Shown: one piece after another, positions 20,690 to 30,150 of the stretch
Position numbering within the stretch: the first letter of the stretch is position 1
Layout of the letters: the number at the start of each line of letters is the position of its first letter
NCBI GenBank assembly: GCA_002690655.1
Contig: NZFL01000001.1
Span: forward strand, 62,001-126,000
Reading direction: 5' to 3'
Length of the DNA: 64,000 nucleotides
Source: Pedosphaera sp.
GTDB taxonomy: Bacteria > Verrucomicrobiota > Verrucomicrobiia > Limisphaerales > AAA164-E04
Notes under the pieces: generated by a model
The model's input: only the letters and a program-made list of their open reading frames with translations
Databases searched by the model: none
Told to the model about the DNA's origin: nothing
Program-made: the position numbers and the translations under genes

Positions 20690-21217
20690 TTGAATTCATC
20701 TGGAATGCGTGACATGGTTCTTCGCATGGAGACATTGCCACAAACCACGGCCTGCTTCGGCTGCGGACATGGAAATCCTGCCGGTGTTTCACTCAAGATG
20801 AGAACGGATGGAAAGGCGGTTTATGCCGACTGGACACCTCGTCAGGAACATGCAGGTTTCAGTCACGCTGTACACGGTGGAGTCATTGCAACGGTTATTG
20901 ATGAAATGATGGCGTGGGCCTGTGGAATTCTGGGAGGTAAATTTGCCTATTCTGTCGATATGAACATCCGCTATCACAAGGTAATCGAACCGGGTATGAA
21001 GATCCAATGTATTGGTAATCTTGATGAAAACCGGCGTGGAAAGCTCTTTTTGGCAAGCGCACAGCTTCTGATGGACGACGCCAAGGCAGCCTCTGGATCA
21101 GCCAAGTTTTTTCCATTGAGAGGACATCAGGAATCGATGCTCCAATCCGAATTTGGAAACCAATGGGAGGAAATACAAGGAGCGATGAACAAATACAGGA
21201 TACCTCATCGGATATGA
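20690..21217 (+). CDS. PaaI-type thioesterase (hotdog fold)
   Basis: CFGCGHGNPAGVSLKM; HAGFSHAVHGGVIATVIDEMMAWA; true start may be 20705 or later. Confidence 0.85.
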   Translation: MNSSGMRDMVLRMETLPQTTACFGCGHGNPAGVSLKMRTDGKAVYADWTPRQEHAGFSHAVHGGVIATVIDEMMAWACGILGGKFAYSVDMNIRYHKVIEPGMKIQCIGNLDENRRGKLFLASAQLLMDDAKAASGSAKFFPLRGHQESMLQSEFGNQWEEIQGAMNKYRIPHRI

Positions 21218-21241
21218 AATTAAACGCGAGAGAACGTTGAC

Positions 21242-21694
21242 ATGGATATGCTGGAAAAGGCCATTGGCATTGCACTTAAAGCACATCAGGACCAGATTGA
21301 TAAATACGGCCGCCCCTATGTTTTGCATCCCGTTCGGGTCATGGCCCGCTTCAGGAACCCGGTCCTCCAGCAAATCGCTATCCTGCATGATGTGGTTGAG
21401 GACAGCGCATGGACCTGCAAGCAATTGAGGGCTCAAAAATTTTCAGTAGAGATCATAGAAGCTATCGATGCACTCACACGCCGACAAGGTGAACCATATG
21501 ATTCCTTGATCGAGCGAGCCGCGCTCAATCCCCTCGCCCTTCAAGTAAAGCTTGCCGATTTGGAGGACAACATGGACATTCGCCGCATGAAAGACATAAC
21601 ACAGCAGGACGGGGAACGTTTAAATCGTTATCGCGAAGCTCATGCAAAATTAAGTTCGGTAAAAGAGCAGCAAATAAGTCAAATCTCAGATTAA
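21242..21694 (+). CDS. HD-domain protein, RelA/SpoT-hydrolase-like
   Basis: IALKAHQDQIDKYGRPYVLHPVRVM, ILHDVVEDS, LADLEDNMDIRRM. Confidence 0.85.
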   Translation: MDMLEKAIGIALKAHQDQIDKYGRPYVLHPVRVMARFRNPVLQQIAILHDVVEDSAWTCKQLRAQKFSVEIIEAIDALTRRQGEPYDSLIERAALNPLALQVKLADLEDNMDIRRMKDITQQDGERLNRYREAHAKLSSVKEQQISQISD

Positions 21695-21703
21695 GGATAA
21701 ACC

Positions 21704-22465
21704 ATGTTTCGTCCCTGTATCGATCTTCACAATGGCCAGGTAAAACAAATCGTAGGCGGCACGCTGACCGACAAAGGTGACCAGCTGGAAACCAACTTTG
21801 TTTCAGAACGATCCAGCGCTTGGTTCGCCAAACTTTATCGCAAAGATGAACTGAAAGGTGGGCATGTGATCCAACTGGGTCCGGGCAATAAGGAAGCTGC
21901 ATGTGCTGCCCTGCGAGCCTATCCTGATGGCCTTCAGATCGGTGGAGGCATTCACGCTGACAACGCACTCGAATTCATAGAAGCTGGTGCCTCTCATGTC
22001 ATTGTCACCTCCTGGATCTTCGATGGCCCCATTTTAAGACGCGATCGTTTGGATGCCCTGATGGAAACGGTCGGAGCCGAACAACTCGTGCTCGACTTGA
22101 GCTGTCGATTGCGAGATGACTCCTATTACGTCGTCACGAACCGCTGGCAAACCTTTACAGATTTGATATTAAGTCGTTCTGTTCTGGAAGATCTGGCAAG
22201 CTACTGTGATGAATTTCTGGTTCATGGAGTCGATGTCGAAGGTTTATGTGCAGGCGTAGATATAGAATTAGTGAAGAAACTCAGTAAATGGAGCCCAATC
22301 CCGATCACCTATGCAGGAGGTGCCCGCTCGATGGAAGATTTACAGTCAGTTCACGATGAGAGCCAAGGAAAGGTTGATCTCACCATCGGCTCAGCTCTGG
22401 ATATTTTTGGAGGGACGGGTCTTACTTACGAGGAGGCGGTGGAATTTAACCGCCGACACGTTTGA
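21704..22465 (+). CDS. hisA: Phosphoribosylformimino-5-aminoimidazole carboxamide ribotide isomerase, eukaryotic-type
   Basis: CIDLHNGQVKQIVGGTL, NFVSE, HVIQLGPGN, LQIGGGI, VIVTSW, VDLTIGSALDIFGG as in fungal His6. Confidence 0.92.
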   Translation: MFRPCIDLHNGQVKQIVGGTLTDKGDQLETNFVSERSSAWFAKLYRKDELKGGHVIQLGPGNKEAACAALRAYPDGLQIGGGIHADNALEFIEAGASHVIVTSWIFDGPILRRDRLDALMETVGAEQLVLDLSCRLRDDSYYVVTNRWQTFTDLILSRSVLEDLASYCDEFLVHGVDVEGLCAGVDIELVKKLSKWSPIPITYAGGARSMEDLQSVHDESQGKVDLTIGSALDIFGGTGLTYEEAVEFNRRHV

Positions 22466-23824
22466 TTATTTGTTTTGTGACTGAGAGCTTGGTTCACCTT
22501 CGTTTTGGAACGTGGCGGGGGATACATTTTTTTCAAGACAATACAAAAATTTTTCGCCCCGTAAGAATAGTTGATTTCCCACCAGTGCAGGCGAAGCACT
22601 GAAAACGTCGTTGAGTCGGTTTACCGAAAGAAGTTTCGAATCCTCCGCATTACTCATGACAAGAGTGATACCTTCACGACTCGTGATATAAATTCGATCA
22701 GCCGCACCGACTGGAGACGCGAATAGAACCCTGACCAATGGCAACCGATAGGGACCACCCAGGGGTTCGCCTGTCATGAGATCCACGCAGGATAGAATTC
22801 CCTGAAGATGCCTGAGAAAATAAAGTTTCTTGCCATAGAGCAGCGGACTGGGAACATAAGGAGTCAAGCGGTTCATACTCCAGACAATTTGATTCGTATC
22901 TGTTAAATCACCAGTGGCACCTTCAAGCCGTATCGCCAGCATGGCTTGCCAGTCGTAACTGTTGGATGCCACCAGCAGACCATGGCCGGCAACAGGAGTT
23001 GCAACCACATTGCGAGAAAGACCACCGCATTCCCATATTACTTTCCCGGTCAGCAAATCATATGATCGGATTTTACCCGTCGCACTCACAATGACCTGAG
23101 GCTTACCAGACTCCTCAACGATCAAGGGCGTGGACCACGAAGTTGACTCATTTCGCGATACTTTCCATATCTCACTACCATTCGATTTATCCAAACAATA
23201 TACAGCTGACTCTCCCTCGTGATCCCAGTTCACGATCAGTCGATCATCATGTAAAACAGGCGAGGAGCCTTCCCCATGAGCGTGACGAGTCTGCATTTGA
23301 CCGAAGTCACGTTCCCATATGAGATCACCCTGCATGTTCAATCCGTAAAGACCATGCGACCCGAAAGACACGATGACATGCTCCCCATCCGTGACGGGCG
23401 AGGCTGAGGCTAAACTTCCGGTGTCATGACCGCCTTCATGCGGAAAGGTGCGATGCAGATCACGTTGATAACGGAGAGAACCATTCTGACGATTGTAAGC
23501 CAGCATACTGAATAAATGGTCTTTTGATACAGGGAGGTTGTCATGAGCGCCATCAGCTTGATTGTGAATGGGTGGCTTTTCAGGTCCAACAGGAATCGCG
23601 CAAGACACGAAAACGGTATCCTTCCATACGACAGGAGTCGAATGCCCCTTTCCGGGAAGCGAGGATTTCCACCGCATATTTGAATCCTCCGACCATTTCA
23701 CCGGAGGATTGGCTTTGGGCCCAACCCCATTGTTCAAGGGTCCGCGCCATTGCGGCCAGTACAACAAAGGGTCCTCTGCTGCAAGTGACCCGCAAAAAAA
23801 AACCAATAGCACAAGCCACTTCAT
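22466..23824 (-). CDS. PQQ-like beta-propeller repeat protein, secreted
   Basis: Signal peptide MKWLVLLVFFCGSLAAE; YWPQWRGPLNNGVGPKANPPVKWSEDSNMRWKSSLPGKGHSTPVVWKDTVFVS; start trimmed to 23824. Confidence 0.9.
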   Translation of the reverse strand: MKWLVLLVFFCGSLAAEDPLLYWPQWRGPLNNGVGPKANPPVKWSEDSNMRWKSSLPGKGHSTPVVWKDTVFVSCAIPVGPEKPPIHNQADGAHDNLPVSKDHLFSMLAYNRQNGSLRYQRDLHRTFPHEGGHDTGSLASASPVTDGEHVIVSFGSHGLYGLNMQGDLIWERDFGQMQTRHAHGEGSSPVLHDDRLIVNWDHEGESAVYCLDKSNGSEIWKVSRNESTSWSTPLIVEESGKPQVIVSATGKIRSYDLLTGKVIWECGGLSRNVVATPVAGHGLLVASNSYDWQAMLAIRLEGATGDLTDTNQIVWSMNRLTPYVPSPLLYGKKLYFLRHLQGILSCVDLMTGEPLGGPYRLPLVRVLFASPVGAADRIYITSREGITLVMSNAEDSKLLSVNRLNDVFSASPALVGNQLFLRGEKFLYCLEKNVSPATFQNEGEPSSQSQNK

Positions 23825-24795
23825 TTGGAATGGGTCCCGACTATTTCTTCTTTTTGTAATCTCTCCAGCGACAGTAAGTTGGATACATAGGTCCATGATC
23901 CCATATGCAAATGCTCAGCCGTCCATTTGAGAGACATGGTTGTTCGTTTTCGTATTTCAGCAGCCAGCTTGATTTTAACTGGATCGCCTTTACGCATTTG
24001 TTTTAGATGAGAAACAGAAAGCTTTTCTCTGCGCAAGAGTTCCTTGAGCAAGTCCATGGCTTTCATTCTCTGCGATTCCCTGAAAATGACTCCTGACTGA
24101 GCTTCATTTTCGTCCGCTGCGGCATCTAATTTTACCAGAAGCTCCCTTCGATTGGCTTCTTCCCCATAGAACCAGCCTTTTCGAATGGCCTCGTAGTCTT
24201 GAAGCGAGCCAGCAAGTTCTTGTAGTTTCCTGTCTTCCATTAACAGTTCGAAGCGATGACGACCGGACATATTATCCGTTTGAACACCTTTTTCTGCCAT
24301 CAATGGACGTGGTTCCAGCCAGATGGGACGCTGAGTGGGTTCAAGAAGATAGAGCGGATAACTGCTCCAAGGGTAATCTTTGAGTGCCTGCTCCCGAGTT
24401 AATAGATTGGAACGTACAGGATTCAAGTGAATGTAGTCGCAAACCTTGTGCAGATATCCCGTATTGCTTCCGTCGACGATCAAAGATTTGTATCGACCTG
24501 CAAAAAGGTGGCCTACGCGCTTATGCCGTTTGTTAAAACGGGTGGAGTAGGTTCCAAGAAGCCATTTCATACCCGCAACCAGATTGGGCTGAGGTGTTTC
24601 AAGACAGAGATGAAAATGATTGCCCATCAAGCAGAATGCGGTAACACGCCAGCCTGTTTTTTCGCAAGTTTCCCCTAATGCCTTGATGAACATTTTGCGA
24701 TCCTTTGCATCCAGAAAGATGTCTTGCTTGCCATTGCCGCGGCTCATCAAATGATAAACAGCCCCAGCATATTCGACACGGAGTTTTCGAGCCAT
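23821..24795 (-). CDS. RAYT/IS200-like Y1 transposase (REP-associated tyrosine transposase family)
   Basis: MARKLRVEYAGAVYHLMSRGNGKQDIF; HUH motif GNHFHLCLETP; YSTRFNKRHKRVGHLFAGRYKSLIV; YIHLNPVRSNL; YPWSSY. Confidence 0.93.
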   Translation of the reverse strand: MARKLRVEYAGAVYHLMSRGNGKQDIFLDAKDRKMFIKALGETCEKTGWRVTAFCLMGNHFHLCLETPQPNLVAGMKWLLGTYSTRFNKRHKRVGHLFAGRYKSLIVDGSNTGYLHKVCDYIHLNPVRSNLLTREQALKDYPWSSYPLYLLEPTQRPIWLEPRPLMAEKGVQTDNMSGRHRFELLMEDRKLQELAGSLQDYEAIRKGWFYGEEANRRELLVKLDAAADENEAQSGVIFRESQRMKAMDLLKELLRREKLSVSHLKQMRKGDPVKIKLAAEIRKRTTMSLKWTAEHLHMGSWTYVSNLLSLERLQKEEIVGTHSK

Positions 24796-24826
24796 GAGAA
24801 TAAATTACTACTCAGCGGACCAGGTG

Positions 24827-24848
24827 TCAATAGTTAGGACTGACCCTT
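24827..24848. repeat. REP-like half-site upstream of the RAYT gene
   Basis: tcaatagttaggactgaccctt matches tcaatagtagggactgacccT (reverse complement of the left arm of the 60740-60791 element) with one 1-nt shift. Confidence 0.6.
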
Positions 24849-25062
24849 ATTGTATTTTAAGAATGGCATGGATCTTGTTGTTATTCAGTTGCAAGAAGCA
24901 CTTGAAATTATCAACCGGCCCCGAGGGTCTGCAGGAGTAATGTGATGAGATTTAAATATGCGCAAGAAAGAGTTCGCCAATTAAAAGGAAGTCTTGAACC
25001 GACGGAGAGTTCGGTCGTAATCGATTGGCCGACCATGGATCAAAAGGGGAAGGAATTGAAAA

Positions 25063-26091
25063 TTAAACAGATTCGATCTGTCCGGAGTAAACAGATCGAG
25101 CTTCGGCTTCGCAAATGCGAATCGCATTCAATCCATCTTCAGGGGTGACAACACTGGGCCGTTTCTCCTGATTAATACAGTCCACCAGATGCTGGATTTC
25201 ACCAGCGTAGCCATCGAGACCTTCCATCTTGATGGTGCGGCCTTCTTGACCGGCTTCAAACAATTTCAAGGCATCATCACCACGGGCAATGTCATAATCC
25301 ACTGTGGCATTTTCAAAAACGGCGTTGTAGGCCATATTAAAACCAAATCCGGGTGTCATCGCCCAACTTCCCTCTGCTGAGATACAGGCGCCTGAATCAG
25401 TCATGTATTGCGTCACGACATGATCAACAGCACCACTGACTTTGGTGAATCCGGTGGAAAAAACGGCCTTGGGCACACCAAAACAGAACTGCACAAAATC
25501 CGTATCGTGAATGTGAAGGTCAAGAAGGGCTCCTCCGGATTTTTCACCATTCAAGTAATTCTGCTGACTCCACGCCGGTGGTTCCGCGATTCGTCGGAAA
25601 CGAACTCCCAAAACTTTTCCATAGGTATTTTTATCGATGGCTTTTTTCAAAAAAGCCCATTCCGGCCAAAAGCGCAAACACATGGCAGGCATGAAATGTG
25701 TCTTGGGTGCTTGCACTGCTTTGACTAGTTTTTCGGCCTCGTCACGTGTGCGCGTAATGGGTTTCTCACAAAGTACGTGCTTGCCCTTGCTCAAGGATCG
25801 AATCGCAAGATCAGTATGGGTATCGGTGGGAGAGCATATGTCGACCAGCTGAAGCCCGGGGTGATCAAGGAATGTATCGACATCTTTGTATCCCTTGATT
25901 TTTGCCATGTCCAGTTTGACTGGCTCCTGATCTCCGACATTTCCAAAAACACCACTCAAATCCCCGTCCAACCTTCGTCCACTTGGGTTACAAACGGCCA
26001 CTATCTCCACGTCTTCAAGTTGACGATAGGCTTTGATATGGGCCACGGACATGAAACCCAATCCAATGATACCTGCCTTGACTTTATCCAT
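25063..26091 (-). CDS. Gfo/Idh/MocA family oxidoreductase
   Basis: KAGIIGLGFMSVAHIKAYRQLEDVEIVAVCNPSG; GKHVLCEKPITRTRDEAEKLV; GGALLDLHIHDTDFVQFCFG. Confidence 0.93.
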   Translation of the reverse strand: MDKVKAGIIGLGFMSVAHIKAYRQLEDVEIVAVCNPSGRRLDGDLSGVFGNVGDQEPVKLDMAKIKGYKDVDTFLDHPGLQLVDICSPTDTHTDLAIRSLSKGKHVLCEKPITRTRDEAEKLVKAVQAPKTHFMPAMCLRFWPEWAFLKKAIDKNTYGKVLGVRFRRIAEPPAWSQQNYLNGEKSGGALLDLHIHDTDFVQFCFGVPKAVFSTGFTKVSGAVDHVVTQYMTDSGACISAEGSWAMTPGFGFNMAYNAVFENATVDYDIARGDDALKLFEAGQEGRTIKMEGLDGYAGEIQHLVDCINQEKRPSVVTPEDGLNAIRICEAEARSVYSGQIESV

Positions 26092-26103
26092 GATCTCGAT
26101 GCG

Positions 26104-26943
26104 TCAACCTACCAGATCGCTGACATAGTTTTTTGCTGCAAGAATATCTTCAACACGCTGTTCGCCTGCTTCACGCTCAATAGCAAAGGTACCTGTATAT
26201 TCAAGTTGATTGAGCGTGGCGAAGAAATCCTTCCAATCCACCTGACCAGTCCCGGACTGAACCTCTTCACCCCATTGACCGGCCTCGAGGGTGCGCGTCG
26301 CATCTTTGATGTGACACTGTTTGAGATAAGGCGCCAGAACCTTGAGTGCCTCAATAGGATCTCCCTTATCGTAAAGAATCATGTTGGCAGGATCAAAATT
26401 GACACCCACATTAGGCAATGCGAGTTGATCGAGGAAATCTTTGAGTGTTTCAGCGGTCTCCTGACCTGTTTCAAAACCAAGGTCCATTTCATTTTCACCG
26501 AAAAGTTCACCGATTTGACGAATTCTATTCATCAACTTGGCAAACGCTGGATCACTCGGCTCATGGGGTAAAAATCCCGCATGAAAAGTAACGAGTTTCA
26601 AACCCAGATCTTTGGCAACAAGGATATTCTCTTTGAAATTGGCAAGGTTTTCAGGCCAGGTAGAATCGGGTACCACGCCTCCCGTTTCCTTGATAGCCTC
26701 CATGGTCGAGTAATCCTCTCCGACCGTCACCATCATACCAGAAACTTGCGAAATGTCAGATTCGCGGCACAGATCCCCATACCTTCCCCAGATCGCAGGG
26801 TTTTCCCGCAGGGGATCCAAGGCAATCTGTACTTTTGAAATACCTATCGTTTTTAAGTGAGCAAGCAGCGCTTCGGGCGTCTCAGGCTGGAGTGACCAAG
26901 TACAGACGGCCAATCTATCTTCAACAGGCAATGGTAAACTCAT
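26104..26943 (-). CDS. Sugar phosphate isomerase/epimerase (TIM barrel)
   Basis: AVCTWSLQPETPEALLAHLKTIGISKVQIALDP; LPNVGVNFDPANMILYDKGDPIEALKVLAPYLKQCHIKDA; FAIEREAGE. Confidence 0.9.
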   Translation of the reverse strand: MSLPLPVEDRLAVCTWSLQPETPEALLAHLKTIGISKVQIALDPLRENPAIWGRYGDLCRESDISQVSGMMVTVGEDYSTMEAIKETGGVVPDSTWPENLANFKENILVAKDLGLKLVTFHAGFLPHEPSDPAFAKLMNRIRQIGELFGENEMDLGFETGQETAETLKDFLDQLALPNVGVNFDPANMILYDKGDPIEALKVLAPYLKQCHIKDATRTLEAGQWGEEVQSGTGQVDWKDFFATLNQLEYTGTFAIEREAGEQRVEDILAAKNYVSDLVG

Positions 26944-26959
26944 AAGGAATGACTCAGGG

Positions 26960-27538
26960 TTAATTACCTACATTTTCCTTCGCATTGAGAAGAGAAAGCA
27001 CTTTGTCCGTCAAATCATTGGAACCATCGTTGTAGAGAACAATCGGTGTTTCAGTTCTTGCTACCGCAGCGCTGTCAATAACCATAGACAATCCGTCTGC
27101 TTTTGCAATTTGTGCGATTTTTTCGCGTATGTCCCGCACGATGTTCTTCTTCATGCGAGCTTGTGTTTCGGCAATCTGAGAGCGTGTGGTGTTGTCGTAA
27201 TCGGTAATGTCTTTCTCCAAACCGCGCACTTCGACAAGTTTTGCGTCCGCTTCCTTGCCTCGCTTCTGGCGCTCGGCGTTTGAAAGAGCACCTTCGTCGG
27301 CGCTCTCACGCATTTTGCGGTATTCTTCATTGATCGCCTGATATTGCTGGATGAGCTTTTCCCGACGTATCTGGTAGTCCTTACCCTGCGTCTGAAGATT
27401 GTCCGAAATCTGTTTTGTTTTCCAGTATCCGTCAAAGACTTTTTGCAAATCAATGGTGGCAATCTTGCCCTGCGCCTGAGTTAGCGGACTTGAAATGATT
27501 CCAAGTAAAAGAGCGAGCGATAGGATGGTTTGTTTCAT
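26960..27538 (-). CDS. OmpH/Skp family periplasmic chaperone
   Basis: Signal peptide; KIATIDLQKVFDGYWKTKQ; VVRDIREKIAQIAKADGLSMVIDSA; directly downstream of bamA. Confidence 0.9.
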   Translation of the reverse strand: MKQTILSLALLLGIISSPLTQAQGKIATIDLQKVFDGYWKTKQISDNLQTQGKDYQIRREKLIQQYQAINEEYRKMRESADEGALSNAERQKRGKEADAKLVEVRGLEKDITDYDNTTRSQIAETQARMKKNIVRDIREKIAQIAKADGLSMVIDSAAVARTETPIVLYNDGSNDLTDKVLSLLNAKENVGN

Positions 27539-27684
27539 CTTATTTTATCTGTCGTTGTTATGATCAATAGAAACTAAGGAAGAAATGTTGCTCAAGTTGA
27601 GACATTTCCTCAATGATGTTTTCTCAAGATTTGTTAAAAAACTGCATCTCTTGCTGGAAATGAGAAGGTCCCTCTGAATTGTCC

Positions 27685-30150
27685 CTAGAATGGACGTTCC
27701 CATCCCACACCAAAGTTGAATCGGCCGCTTGCATCATTAAAATCATCCGAAGTAATCGGAATACCATAATCGAGACGAAGTGGACCGATGGGAAGGTTCA
27801 AGCGCAGCCCAAGACCAAAGTTATCGTTGTAGGCGCCAGTATCAAACAGAGTGGCACCACTGGCTGCAGGATCTGGATTGGTCACACGTGAATCAAAGCT
27901 GTAGGAATCTTGAAAGACCATTCCGATATCATAAAACAGGGCAAATCGCAGTCGCTCGATGATTGGTAGACTGTATTCAGCGGATGCAAACCAGTAAGTG
28001 CTGCCACCAAATGGCTCCTGCTGCCCATCTTTGGGACCCACATCACGGAATTTAAAACCTCGGAGGTTACGAAGGCCACCCAACCAGTAACGGTCAAACA
28101 GGGGTACTTCATCAGTATTTGCGTAGGCATCGGCAACACCCACTTCTCCCAATACTTCCAGAATGTGGCCGGAACCAAACCCCTTGAAGTAATGCTTCGT
28201 GGTTAATTCAAGCTTGTATGTGTCCACTTCAGCACCGAGAGGACCCCCTGATAATTGTCCTCGCAATCGTGTTAACTGACCACTGTTGGGCAGGAACCCC
28301 CCGCTGCGAGTATCGTAGGAAATGGAGGAACCAACCTTGGAGATCATGGAGTCACCTTCCTGATTCTGGAAAAAGTAGGAAGCTCCTGGCTCCACATTTT
28401 GAATCCCGATGCTTTCAAGGGTGTAATCAACACCCCCGATGATAAAGTCACTTCCCAAAGTCTTGCGCAGCCCCAACTGAGTTCCCGTACGTCGCTCATC
28501 AAAGACACTGCTCACATAACTGAGTTCGCGATGGTAGAGGTCTTGCTGGAACTCCAGTTTTTTGTCGAACAGCCAGGGTTCGATGAAAGTCAGTTGATAA
28601 TCCTGCAATCTTGTTCCTGCTTGAGCACGTAATCGAAGCTTTTGACCACCCCCCTGAAAGAGAGGTGGTTTGAACAGATCGAAGTTACCCTGCGAAAGTT
28701 CAACGAATGCAACCAAGTTTTCAATGGAGTTGAATCCAGCGCCGATTACAAAATTACCCGTGTTCTTTTCTTCAACAGAAACCACCAGGTTTTTTCGGTC
28801 TGGAATATCAGTCGGTTCAACTGCAATTTCCACTGTCTCAAAGTAAGTTAAACCTCGAAGTCGTTCCTGACTAAGTTTGGCGCGCACCATGTTGAAAGGT
28901 TCACCCGGCGCAACAGCAAGCTCCCGACGGAGAACCTTGTCCTTGGTTTTGGTGTTTCCACGGATTTCAACTTTCTCGATGTAATCGCGATCGCCCTCGT
29001 CGATCTGATAATCCAGATCAATCGTGCCTTTCTCAGTGTTGGCGGATTTGGTCTCTCGGATGCGGGTTTGACCTTGGTTGCGAGGTGTCAGATAGCCGTC
29101 GGCCTCGTAGAGATCCTCAAGAGCCCCACGATTGTCATCAAGACCGCCTGGAGTAAAAACATCTCCCTTGTTCATCGCGAGGCGTTTGAGTGGCCCTTTG
29201 CGAGTTTCAATGAAGAGAACTTCCTGTGCAGGGTAGATTTCATTCCCCTGAATTCGGAGATCCCCAACCCGGTATTGGTTGCCTTCGAAGATTTCGATGT
29301 TGATCACCATTTTGTTTTCCTCGGGATATTCGAACTGAATATCACGGATGGCAAAATCAACATATCCATTATCCCAGTAATGTTGGCGGAGCTTTTCCTT
29401 ATCCTCAGCAAACTGCTCTTCTTTGAGCACACCGCTACCCGTTAACCATGAGAATGCCCAGCGACGACGGGTTTTGATCACCTTGCGAAGTTTCTTTGGC
29501 TTGAAAGCAGATGCACCAACGAAATTGACCTCCTGGATGCGCACTTTCGGAGCTTCTGTCACTTTGAAGGTAACATTACCTTGCCCCCGTTCCTCGGTGA
29601 TACTGGCCTGATAAACGACTACTGTGTTTTGATAGCCTTTTTTCTGGTAAAATGTTTCGATTTCTCGCGCATCGGTGAAAAGTTTTTTTTCATCGATAGG
29701 TTCTCCAACTTTGGAGCTGACCTTCTTCTTCAAGCGACGATCACTCAATCGCTCATTTCCTTCAAAACGAATTTCGGTTAGCCTGGGTTTACCCTGCACA
29801 GAGTAGACCAAGTCGATACCGGAGTCTTTGACTTCCCAGGACACATCAACGTTATAAAAATAACCCGTGCCCAGAAGATTTTTGACGTCCTGATTGATGC
29901 GGGCTGCAGAGAAATCATCACCGGAACGCGTCTGGATGTTGACGAGTACCATTTGATCACTCACAGAGGCGGGGCCCACATGAGCAACCTTGACGGCTTC
30001 AATATTTTTGTTCGAGAGAACGTTCTGACCGGATACCTGTGGCAACCAACATGCCAGAAATGCCCAGACAGGCCATTTGTATTTCAACCGACGCACTAAT
30101 TTATACGCCCGCCGGGACGTCTTCTTCGCTGACTTTGGCCGCATTTTCAA
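27685..30150 (-). CDS. bamA: Outer membrane protein assembly factor BamA
   Basis: Multiple POTRA repeats (IRFEGNERLSDRRLKKKV; VEIRGNTKTKDKVLRRELAVAPGEPFNMVRA) and a C-terminal surface-antigen barrel; start ambiguous (ATG 30150 overlaps dnaB; GTG 30096 does not). Confidence 0.95.
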   Translation of the reverse strand: MKMRPKSAKKTSRRAYKLVRRLKYKWPVWAFLACWLPQVSGQNVLSNKNIEAVKVAHVGPASVSDQMVLVNIQTRSGDDFSAARINQDVKNLLGTGYFYNVDVSWEVKDSGIDLVYSVQGKPRLTEIRFEGNERLSDRRLKKKVSSKVGEPIDEKKLFTDAREIETFYQKKGYQNTVVVYQASITEERGQGNVTFKVTEAPKVRIQEVNFVGASAFKPKKLRKVIKTRRRWAFSWLTGSGVLKEEQFAEDKEKLRQHYWDNGYVDFAIRDIQFEYPEENKMVINIEIFEGNQYRVGDLRIQGNEIYPAQEVLFIETRKGPLKRLAMNKGDVFTPGGLDDNRGALEDLYEADGYLTPRNQGQTRIRETKSANTEKGTIDLDYQIDEGDRDYIEKVEIRGNTKTKDKVLRRELAVAPGEPFNMVRAKLSQERLRGLTYFETVEIAVEPTDIPDRKNLVVSVEEKNTGNFVIGAGFNSIENLVAFVELSQGNFDLFKPPLFQGGGQKLRLRAQAGTRLQDYQLTFIEPWLFDKKLEFQQDLYHRELSYVSSVFDERRTGTQLGLRKTLGSDFIIGGVDYTLESIGIQNVEPGASYFFQNQEGDSMISKVGSSISYDTRSGGFLPNSGQLTRLRGQLSGGPLGAEVDTYKLELTTKHYFKGFGSGHILEVLGEVGVADAYANTDEVPLFDRYWLGGLRNLRGFKFRDVGPKDGQQEPFGGSTYWFASAEYSLPIIERLRFALFYDIGMVFQDSYSFDSRVTNPDPAASGATLFDTGAYNDNFGLGLRLNLPIGPLRLDYGIPITSDDFNDASGRFNFGVGWERPF

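Noticed and set aside
24942-25148. 68-aa plus ORF after the REP half-site
   Set aside because: Converges into the 3' end of the Gfo/Idh gene (86-bp overlap) and has no recognisable family features.
25777-26571. 264-aa plus ORF opposite the Gfo/Idh and isomerase genes
   Set aside because: Antisense shadow of two well-supported minus-strand genes.
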